Assembly (NCBI GenBank): GCA_003233115.1
Contig: QIKV01000134.1
Coordinates: forward strand, 1-34,330
Origin: Oceanospirillales bacterium
Lineage (GTDB): Bacteria > Pseudomonadota > Gammaproteobacteria > Xanthomonadales > SZUA-36
Direction: 5' to 3'
DNA length: 34,330 bases
Part shown: positions 7,722-13,819 of the stretch, piece by piece
Layout of the letters: each line of letters starts with the position of its first letter
How positions within the stretch are numbered: the stretch's first letter is position 1
The notes under the pieces: generated by a model
Databases searched by the model: none
What the model was told of the DNA's origin: nothing
The model's input: the letters and a program-made list of their open reading frames with translations, nothing else
Position numbers and translations under genes: made by a program

Positions 7722-9908
7722 ATGGACGTATCCCACATTCTCGATGAGTTGAATGAAGCGCAGCGCCAGGCAGTCACGTCAGAATCACAACACACGCTGG
7801 TGTTGGCTGGTGCCGGCAGTGGCAAGACCCGTGTCCTGATCCACCGCCTTGCCTGGCTGATCCAGGTCCAACACGTCTCACCGATGAGCGTCCTGGCGGT
7901 GACATTCACCAACAAAGCAGCCGGTGAAATGCGCGCACGGGCACAGAATTTACTGCAGGTTTCAGCACGGCCCATGTGGATTGGCACTTTTCACGGCATT
8001 GCACATCGCCTGTTACGCATGCACTGGCAGGAAGCCGGGCTGCAGGAAAATTTCCAGATCCTCGATGCAGATGACCAGCACCGCGTGCTGCGCCGTCTGA
8101 TCAAGGAAGAGGGCATGGATGAAAACCAGTGGCCGGCACGCCAGGCCCAGTGGTACATCAACGCCCGCAAGGATGAAGGCCAGCGCCCCGACGCCATTGA
8201 GCACATGGGCCACCCGATGACGGCTACCTGGGTGCATATCTATCAGCTATACCAGGATTACTGTAACCGCGCAGGGCTGGTAGATTTTGCCGACCTGTTA
8301 TTGCGCGCCCACGAACTGTGGCTGCATAACCCGTCACTGCTCGACCACTACCGCAACCGCATGACCCACCTGCTGGTCGATGAATTCCAGGACACCAACG
8401 CCATCCAGTATGCATGGATCCGCTTGCTGGCCGGTGACAGCGGCAGTGTTTTGGTGGTGGGTGACGATGACCAGTCGATTTATGGCTGGCGTGGTGCACA
8501 GGTTGAGAACGTTCAGCACTTCAGCCGCGACTACAGCGCTGTGCAGACCATTAAGCTGGAGCAGAATTACCGTTCGACGGCCACCATTCTGGACGCGGCC
8601 AATGCCGTGATCGCCAATAACGAAGACCGCATGGGTAAAAAGCTGTGGACTGCGGGCGACAAGGGCCAGCCCATCACCCTGTACGCGGCCTTCAATGAGC
8701 AGGATGAGGCCCGCTATGTGATTGAGCAGATTGAGCAATGGCTGTCCAGGGGCAGGCGCGCCGAGGAGGTGGCCATCGTCTACCGCACCACGGCTCAATC
8801 ACGGCTATTTGAAGAGTATCTGCTCAGGGCATCGGTCGCCTATCGCGTTTATGGTGGTCAGCGCTTTTTCGAGCGCGCCGAAATAAGGGATGCACTGGCG
8901 TACCTGCGCCTCGTCCAGAATCCGAATGATGATGCTGCCATAGAACGCGTCATCAATACACCGACCCGTGGCATCGGCCAGAAAACATTGTCCACACTCC
9001 GCCTGCAGGCACGTGAAAGCAGCCTGCCATTGTGGCAGGCTGCACAGCATTGCATACAACAAAACGTGCTGCCTCCAAGGGCGCTGGGGGCAGTGCACGG
9101 ATTTATCGAGCTGATCTCCGGGATGCGCGAGCGCATGGCTGACTGGACCCTGGGCAAGCAGATGCAGGCTGTCATTGAAGACAGCAAACTGGTCACCCAG
9201 TATGAAAAGGAACCACGTGAAAAAATGGAATCACGGGTTGAAAACTTAAGCGAACTGGTCAACGCTGCCGATGCCTTTGTACTGCCTTTTGAGGACGAAG
9301 AAGCCGGCATGACCGAGTTGCAATCTTTCTTGAGCCACGCCGCGCTCGAAGCCGGCGAAACCCAGGGGGAAGCCTGGGACGATTGCGTGCAGTTAATGAC
9401 CTTGCATTCAGCCAAGGGCCTGGAATTCCCACTGCTGTTTATCGCCGGTATGGAAGACGGCCTGTTCCCGCACCAACGCAGTGTCACCGAAGCTGGCGAC
9501 CGCCTCGAAGAGGAGCGCCGTCTTTGCTATGTCGGCATGACCCGCGCGCGCGAGCAACTGTGTCTGAGTTATGCTGAATCCAGGCGGATGTATGGTTCAC
9601 AAAGCCACAACCGCCCATCCCGGTTCCTGCAGGAGATTCCATCTGAACTGATGCAGGAAGTACGCCCACGCATGCAGGTCCAGCGGCCCTGGGCCAGTCA
9701 CAAAGCACCGGTGTACAAGAAATCAAACTCGAACATCAAGCAGGATTGGCCATTTCAACTTGGCGCGAGTGTTCGCCACAGGAAATTTGGCGATGGCACG
9801 GTCATCAGTTTTGAAGGCTCCGGTGAGCACACCCGGGTACAGGTCAATTTTCACCGTACCGGTGCCAAGTGGCTGGTTTTAGCCTACGCAAACCTTTCAG
9901 CCGTGTGA
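7722..9908 (+). CDS. uvrD: ATP-dependent DNA helicase II (UvrD)
   Basis: Superfamily 1A 3'-5' helicase (728 aa; E. coli UvrD 720) used in nucleotide-excision and mismatch repair. In order: Q-motif region LNEAQRQAV, Walker A AGAGSGKT (29-36), motif Ia VTFTNKAAGEMR, GTFHGIAHRLLR, Walker B LLVDEFQDTN (about 219-228), motif III VGDDDQSIYGWRG (about 246), motif IV QNYRST, motif V LMTLHSAKGLEF (about 560) and motif VI RRLCYVGMTRAR (about 598). The C-terminal FGDGTVISFEGSGEHTRVQV is the tudor-like RNA-polymerase-binding tail of UvrD/PcrA; together with near colinearity this separates it from Rep. It starts 2 bp after purD and its stop overlaps the next start (TGATG). Confidence 0.96.
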   Translation: MDVSHILDELNEAQRQAVTSESQHTLVLAGAGSGKTRVLIHRLAWLIQVQHVSPMSVLAVTFTNKAAGEMRARAQNLLQVSARPMWIGTFHGIAHRLLRMHWQEAGLQENFQILDADDQHRVLRRLIKEEGMDENQWPARQAQWYINARKDEGQRPDAIEHMGHPMTATWVHIYQLYQDYCNRAGLVDFADLLLRAHELWLHNPSLLDHYRNRMTHLLVDEFQDTNAIQYAWIRLLAGDSGSVLVVGDDDQSIYGWRGAQVENVQHFSRDYSAVQTIKLEQNYRSTATILDAANAVIANNEDRMGKKLWTAGDKGQPITLYAAFNEQDEARYVIEQIEQWLSRGRRAEEVAIVYRTTAQSRLFEEYLLRASVAYRVYGGQRFFERAEIRDALAYLRLVQNPNDDAAIERVINTPTRGIGQKTLSTLRLQARESSLPLWQAAQHCIQQNVLPPRALGAVHGFIELISGMRERMADWTLGKQMQAVIEDSKLVTQYEKEPREKMESRVENLSELVNAADAFVLPFEDEEAGMTELQSFLSHAALEAGETQGEAWDDCVQLMTLHSAKGLEFPLLFIAGMEDGLFPHQRSVTEAGDRLEEERRLCYVGMTRAREQLCLSYAESRRMYGSQSHNRPSRFLQEIPSELMQEVRPRMQVQRPWASHKAPVYKKSNSNIKQDWPFQLGASVRHRKFGDGTVISFEGSGEHTRVQVNFHRTGAKWLVLAYANLSAV

Positions 9909-10777
9909 TGAAAGCAGCACCCGTCAATATCCGCCTGCCCTGGGGCAACCTCGCAGGACTGCACTGGTCCAGACCCGGGGCTGCCAAGGTGCTGTGTCTG
10001 CACGGCTGGCTCGACAACGCGGCATCGTTTGTTCCACTGTCCTCCTTTTTAAAAGATTTTGACCTGCTGGCACTGGACTTTGCCGGCCACGGATTTTCCT
10101 CCCACCGGCCTGAGGCCAGTCGTTACTACCTGCCCGATTTCATGTACGACCTGGACACTGCACTGGATGTGCTGGGCTGGGATGCCTGCCACATCATCGG
10201 TCACTCGATGGGCGGTGGCGTTGCCAGTTGTTTTGCCGCGGCCCTGCCCGAACGGGTCAACCGGCTGGTACTGCTGGATGCCGTTGGAATACTGTCACTG
10301 CCAGCCAATCAGACAGCGAAACAATTGCGCCTGTCGATGCAATCGGTGCGGAAAAGCCGCAGCGTCCTCAGGCCCTATGAGTCCGTTGAAGACGCGATGC
10401 GGGCCCGGCAAAAAAGTTCACCCCTGTCTGACGAGGCTGCGCGCCTGTTGTGCGAGCGTTCCCTTGAACACACCGGTGATTACTACCAGTGGCGTACCGA
10501 CCCGCGCCTGGGCTGGAAATCGCCGCAATGGTTTACCGATGATCAGGTCCTGAATCTGCTCGCCGCCATCCGTGCAGCCACACTGGTCATCACCTCGCCC
10601 GCGGCCATTGAGTACCTCGGTAAAGACATGCTGCATCACCGTCTTGCCGCTATTTCCGACTGCCAGCACATCACCGATGATAGCCATCATCATTTCCACA
10701 TGGAGCGGTCGGAGCACATTGGCCGCCACATCACAGAATTTCTGCAGCAACAGGACAATGGCCATGACAACAGTTAA
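9908..10777 (+). CDS. alpha/beta-fold hydrolase
   Basis: A 289-aa alpha/beta hydrolase of unknown substrate. The oxyanion-hole HGW (32-34), nucleophile elbow GHSMGG with S100, the following strand LVLLDAVG and a late histidine cluster (HHHFHMERSEH, about 265-275) give a plausible Ser-His catalytic set; it resembles SERHL/epoxide-hydrolase-like esterases. No signal peptide, so cytoplasmic. Start is the ATG overlapping the uvrD stop by one base (TGATG), which implies coupled translation; an upstream in-frame start would lie inside uvrD. It overlaps pyrF by 14 bases. Confidence 0.83.
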   Translation: MKAAPVNIRLPWGNLAGLHWSRPGAAKVLCLHGWLDNAASFVPLSSFLKDFDLLALDFAGHGFSSHRPEASRYYLPDFMYDLDTALDVLGWDACHIIGHSMGGGVASCFAAALPERVNRLVLLDAVGILSLPANQTAKQLRLSMQSVRKSRSVLRPYESVEDAMRARQKSSPLSDEAARLLCERSLEHTGDYYQWRTDPRLGWKSPQWFTDDQVLNLLAAIRAATLVITSPAAIEYLGKDMLHHRLAAISDCQHITDDSHHHFHMERSEHIGRHITEFLQQQDNGHDNS

Positions 10778-11498
10778 TACCCATATCGTCAGGCGCGAAC
10801 GCTTGATCTTTGCGCTGGATGTATCGAGCCTTGATGAAGCACAGGCATTGATCTCTACGCTGGGTGATTCGGTTGAATTCTACAAACTGGGGCTAGAAGT
10901 GTTTTTATCCGGCCACTATTTTGACCTGATGGCCGAACTTAAAGGCAGGGGCAAAAAGGTATTCGCCGATCTGAAACTGTTTGATATTCCAGCCACCGTC
11001 GCTGCCGCCGTGCGGCAACTGGCAAAGCATCAGGTCGACTTCTGCACCGTGCACGGCAACGACAGCATGCTAAAAGCGGCGGTCGCAGCCAAGGGCGGTA
11101 TGCAGATACTGGCGGTCACGGCGTTGACCAGCCTGGACCAGGGTGACCTCGACGACCTCGGGTTCAAGTGCGATGCCAGGACACTGGTACTGTCACGCGC
11201 ACGCCGCGCGCTGGCACTCGGTTGCGATGGCGTCGTCTCTTCCGGGCTGGAAGTCAACGCCTTGCGCGAACATGCCGACCCCCGTCTGATTACGGTCTGT
11301 CCGGGTATCCGGCCGATACACAATGACAATGTTCAGACCAACGACGACCAGCAACGCATCATGACGCCTTTCCAGGCGATCCGCGACGGGGCGGATTACC
11401 TTGTAGTCGGCAGGCCCATCCGCGCTGCCAGTGACCCCCGGGCCGCCGCAGAAGCCATCCAGGCAGACATTGCCCGCGCACTTGAAAACGGCTCCTAG
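10764..11498 (+). CDS. pyrF: orotidine 5'-phosphate decarboxylase
   Basis: Decarboxylates OMP to UMP, the final step of de novo pyrimidine synthesis. 244 aa, matching the family. Active-site residues are visible: D19 in FALDV, K41 in FYKLG, the D69-x-K71-x-x-D74 triad in FADLKLFDIP, then CPGIRP and the C-terminal phosphate-binding DYLVVGRPI. The ATG at 10764 is chosen over one six bases earlier because an AGGA lies eight bases upstream. It overlaps the hydrolase gene by 14 bases, so purD-uvrD-hydrolase-pyrF reads as one tight operon. Its TAG stop shares the palindrome CTAG (11495-11498) with the stop of the convergent gene. Confidence 0.95.
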   Translation: MTTVNTHIVRRERLIFALDVSSLDEAQALISTLGDSVEFYKLGLEVFLSGHYFDLMAELKGRGKKVFADLKLFDIPATVAAAVRQLAKHQVDFCTVHGNDSMLKAAVAAKGGMQILAVTALTSLDQGDLDDLGFKCDARTLVLSRARRALALGCDGVVSSGLEVNALREHADPRLITVCPGIRPIHNDNVQTNDDQQRIMTPFQAIRDGADYLVVGRPIRAASDPRAAAEAIQADIARALENGS

Positions 11499-11935
11499 CG
11501 AGGCCGCTTGGCACGGTTCTCGCGGCGCAGGTTTCGAAGTGTTTGGATCTGCTGTTCTGAAAGCATATTTTTTAATCGGGCGAGCAGGGTCAGGTGTACC
11601 CGTTTTATTTTTTGTTCAAGCTGCATCACCTTGTCAGACTGGGCCAGCATTTCATCTTCATCAATCGGTGCCGTTTTCAGGATACCCTTGAGTTTTTCGC
11701 TCTCTTCGTTCAACTGCCATTTGAAATCAAAAATGGATGCCTGGGCGTTCTGTAATTCGGTCTTGAGCACGTCCTGTTGCTGTTCAGTGAGATCCAGCTT
11801 GCTGCGGTACTCCATGATCAGTTCCGGCTGGAACAGCAATCGCCCGATCAGATCGGGACGCGCCGATCCGACGCCAAACACCGGGCTTGCAAACAAGACG
11901 GCAAAAGCCAGTGCATAAAATTGCTTACGGTTCAT
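11495..11935 (-). CDS. Spy/CpxP-like periplasmic protein (second copy, distal to sigma factor)
   Basis: A 146-aa exported, helical, highly charged protein. It has a signal peptide (MNRKQFYALAFAVLFASPVFG), then two LTxxQ-type motifs typical of Spy/CpxP/CnrX-like periplasmic chaperones or sensors: LTEQQ early and LSEQQ near the C-terminus, separated by long amphipathic helices. The ATG at 11935 is preceded by a strong GGAGGAA and lies inside the end of the putative anti-sigma gene (11-base overlap). The operon position after sigma and anti-sigma genes suggests it senses or buffers an envelope signal for that pair. Only one histidine is visible in the mature part, so a metal-sensor role like CnrX is not obvious from residues. 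Confidence 0.72.
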   Translation of the reverse strand: MNRKQFYALAFAVLFASPVFGVGSARPDLIGRLLFQPELIMEYRSKLDLTEQQQDVLKTELQNAQASIFDFKWQLNEESEKLKGILKTAPIDEDEMLAQSDKVMQLEQKIKRVHLTLLARLKNMLSEQQIQTLRNLRRENRAKRPR

Positions 11936-12326
11936 CGGGTAGTTCCTCCAGAAATTCGTAGGGTGGATCCAGCAGTTGGGGTCCGGGTTCCAGGCTGGCC
12001 AAGCGGGGCCAGGGTGTGTCAAGCAGGAAATCAGTTGGCATCTCGTCAATGGTGCTGAGTTGTATGGCATTTTCTGACCACAGCGGGTCGCTGATGGAAT
12101 CGAAGGCACCACCATTGGTGTCCGGGCGCAGCAGAATCACGGCGGTAATGGACAACACCAGCAGCGCCACCGCAAGACCGGCTGATGGGCGTAGCAGGGC
12201 ATGGCGGGGTCTGGCGTCACCAGGAACCCTCAACAGGCTTGAGAATTGAGGCGCCCCGCTAAGCTCCACTTGCCGCAAGCGGCGAAACTCCATCGCTATT
12301 TTTAGCTCGTCGTAGTGCTCACTCAT
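11925..12326 (-). CDS. putative anti-sigma factor, single membrane segment
   Basis: A 133-aa protein with no family I recognise with certainty. It has a cytoplasmic N-terminal segment of about 40 residues rich in charged side chains (LKIAMEFRRLRQVEL), one hydrophobic segment (about 45-66, AGLAVALLVLSITAVILL) and an acidic, proline-rich tail, presumably periplasmic. Its ATG overlaps the stop of the ECF sigma gene by 4 bases (ATGA), the usual linkage for a sigma/anti-sigma pair, and topology fits a membrane anti-sigma factor. The function is inferred from context; the cytoplasmic part is too short for me to see a classical zinc-type anti-sigma domain. Confidence 0.6.
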   Translation of the reverse strand: MSEHYDELKIAMEFRRLRQVELSGAPQFSSLLRVPGDARPRHALLRPSAGLAVALLVLSITAVILLRPDTNGGAFDSISDPLWSENAIQLSTIDEMPTDFLLDTPWPRLASLEPGPQLLDPPYEFLEELPDEP

Positions 12327-12838
12327 GGTGATAACTCCCCTAATCTGATCGCCAGGTTCCGCTTGCCCCTGGTGTAGTGGGTACGCGCGCTGCCCACAGC
12401 AATCCCAAGCGTGTTCGCTGCTTCCTCGATCGTCATACCGTGATAAAACACCAGTTGCAGCATCTCGCGCTGGCGCGGTGACAACAAATGCAGTGCACTC
12501 ACCAGCTTTCTGGAATTCGCCGGGTACTCCAGCCTGGTATCAAGCCCCGGGATGATCGCCGCTTGCTGGTGTTGAAAAAACACGCGCAGCAGACGGTCAC
12601 GATTGACCAGATTGCGCCATTTCCGGGCTGCTGTCCGGCGAATGACGCCAAACAGCCAGGTCCGGAACGTCGACCGGCCTTCAAAACGCGCACTGCCATC
12701 CAGGATTTTGACATAGGTCATCTGAAGTACGTCCTCAGCATCACTGGGATGGTGCCCGCAACAGGCAAGTGCCCATGCATAGCTCTCCTGGTGCAACTGT
12801 TCGAGTTCATGCTCGATTTCATCCCGTGTCAGTGTCAC
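12323..12838 (-). CDS. ECF-family RNA polymerase sigma factor
   Basis: A 171-aa sigma-70 family protein with only regions 2 and 4, hence ECF type. Region 2 includes DAEDVLQMTYVKIL (about 33-46) and FRTWLFGVIRRTAARKWR (58-75). Region 4 has LSPRQREMLQLVFYHGMTIEEAA followed by the recognition helix GIAVGSARTHYTRGKRNL (about 145-162). The start is GTG at 12838; no ATG occurs upstream in frame. It precedes a small membrane protein and a Spy-like protein in overlapping order, and another Spy-like gene lies 125 bp upstream, pointing to an envelope-stress regulon. Confidence 0.9.
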   Translation of the reverse strand: MTLTRDEIEHELEQLHQESYAWALACCGHHPSDAEDVLQMTYVKILDGSARFEGRSTFRTWLFGVIRRTAARKWRNLVNRDRLLRVFFQHQQAAIIPGLDTRLEYPANSRKLVSALHLLSPRQREMLQLVFYHGMTIEEAANTLGIAVGSARTHYTRGKRNLAIRLGELSP

Positions 12839-12921
12839 GTTTATCCGGCTGGTCGCTGACTGTTGGGTCGATTGTACTTGACGCCATCAGTACGCGTGGA
12901 CTTCCGGGAACCGAACTAACC

Positions 12922-12961
12922 CGAACATTCATCTTTGTCGTCCACCCTGGGGAAATGTTCG
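12922..12961. promoter_or_regulatory. 8-bp inverted repeat between Spy-like and sigma genes
   Basis: CGAACATT (12922-12929) and AATGTTCG (12954-12961) are perfect reverse complements separated by 24 bases, starting 2 bases beyond the stop of the upstream Spy-like gene and ending 83 bases before the sigma start. There is no T-tract, so a hairpin terminator is unlikely; an operator or an RNA hairpin affecting read-through is possible. Confidence 0.4.
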
Positions 12962-12963
12962 AG

Positions 12964-13407
12964 CTAACGTAGTCTGAGTTCGCGCAGCACTTCAGCAGCA
13001 CGCTCAGCCACGGCAATTTTGTTGATACGGGCCAACCGTTCCAACTGCGGAGGTGTCAGAAGTTCCCGAAAAGATTGCTGGTAGTTCTCGAGGACTTGTC
13101 TGATGTCCTGCTTCAGCCCACGGATGTCGAGCAGCAGTCCACCCACTTGTGCCGGGTCAGGAGCGTCGCTATTTAACAGATCATCCAATTGAGCCTGCAG
13201 TTCAGTGACCTGATCCCTGATTGCCCCAACCTCTGTGGCACGGTTTTCAATGAGACTGCGCAAGGCCACGACCTGGCCATCATCCAGGTTCAACGCGACC
13301 TTTAGAACGCGCGCTGGCGGCGCCTTGTCGTGGTGTTCATTGGCGAATACGGAACCGGTAAACGTAATCGCCAGGATAAGGGTAGTGAGCAGTATTTGAG
13401 ATTTCAT
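12964..13407 (-). CDS. Spy/CpxP-like periplasmic protein (first copy)
   Basis: A 147-aa exported protein: signal peptide MKSQILLTTLILAITFTGSVFA, then a mature chain beginning NEHHDK and made of long amphipathic helices, with LTPPQ near the C-terminus and a degenerate LDDGQ near the start in the places where Spy/CpxP proteins carry LTxxQ. It is a divergent paralogue of the protein at 11495-11935. Start is the ATG at 13407, with GGAGGAAA upstream, very like the ribosome-binding site of the paralogue; an earlier in-frame start at 13446 would precede that site. The paired histidines at the mature N-terminus could bind metal, but this is speculation. Confidence 0.72.
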   Translation of the reverse strand: MKSQILLTTLILAITFTGSVFANEHHDKAPPARVLKVALNLDDGQVVALRSLIENRATEVGAIRDQVTELQAQLDDLLNSDAPDPAQVGGLLLDIRGLKQDIRQVLENYQQSFRELLTPPQLERLARINKIAVAERAAEVLRELRLR

Positions 13408-13606
13408 TGGGTATTTCCTCCATGTGTCAGAACTGAGTACCCTCACCCCGTCTGCTATATGACAGCCAATTTGAGACTGCCTTTATAAGAAAATCAGATG
13501 GAACCAGGGTAGCAGGTGCATGCCTTGCATCTCGCAAATCGGGGCCAGGACTTTACTTTTTTAGCCATTCGTCGTAAAAATGTTTCCCTGAATTACTTTA
13601 TGGCTA

Positions 13607-13636
13607 TTGACATTTGTTAATGTTTGACATTACGAT
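13607..13636 (+). promoter_or_regulatory. predicted sigma-70 promoter for plsB leader
   Basis: A consensus -35 TTGACA (13607-13612) and a -10 TACGAT (13631-13636, 4/6) are separated by 18 bases; transcription would start near 13643. A second TTGACA lies at 13624-13629 without a good -10 partner. Confidence 0.55.
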
Positions 13637-13695
13637 ACGCCTGTAACTCACTAATAGAAAAATACATTCTGTATATTTTGATCTACCGATCCTCT

Positions 13696-13746
13696 CCGGC
13701 TCTGCCGGAATTTCCGGGCAGGCCTCGTGTCTCGCCCGGATTTTTT
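13696..13746 (+). terminator. intrinsic terminator with competing upstream arms (attenuator-like)
   Basis: TCCGGGC (13713-13719) pairs with GCCCGGA (13734-13740) and is followed directly by six T (13741-13746), a good intrinsic terminator lying about 100 bases after the predicted start and 73 bases before the plsB ATG. Upstream arms compete: CCGGC (13696-13700) pairs with GCCGG (13704-13708), while CCGGA (13705-13709) can instead pair with TCCGG (13713-13717), which would destroy the terminator. This gives alternative terminating and antiterminating folds. Confidence 0.65.
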
Positions 13747-13793
13747 ACGGCTGGCTGGTTTTATCAGGTGTCGACAGGAGCCAGTATCCCCCG

Positions 13794-13811
13794 GCACTTT
13801 CCCGGAAGTGC
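13794..13811 (+). promoter_or_regulatory. hairpin over the likely plsB ribosome-binding site
   Basis: GCACTT (13794-13799) pairs with AAGTGC (13806-13811) around a six-base loop. The only Shine-Dalgarno candidate, GGAAG (13804-13808), lies in its loop and right arm, 11 bases before the ATG at 13820. Another inverted repeat, CTGGCT (13751-13756) with AGCCAG (13779-13784), lies between this and the terminator. Confidence 0.4.
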
Positions 13812-13819
13812 TTTATGAT

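Larger units (their letters stand above)
13408..13819. other. divergent intergenic region between Spy-like gene and plsB
   Basis: About 410 bases without a protein gene. The part near 13408-13560 should hold the promoter of the leftward Spy-like gene, but I could not identify one confidently. From 13600 on it holds the plsB promoter, an attenuator-like set of hairpins and a hairpin at the plsB ribosome-binding site, listed separately. No leader-peptide ATG is visible between the promoter and the hairpins. Confidence 0.7.

Noticed and set aside
8858-9487. 209-codon minus-strand frame opposite uvrD
   Set aside because: Serine- and arginine-rich shadow of UvrD; no ribosome-binding site or family resemblance.
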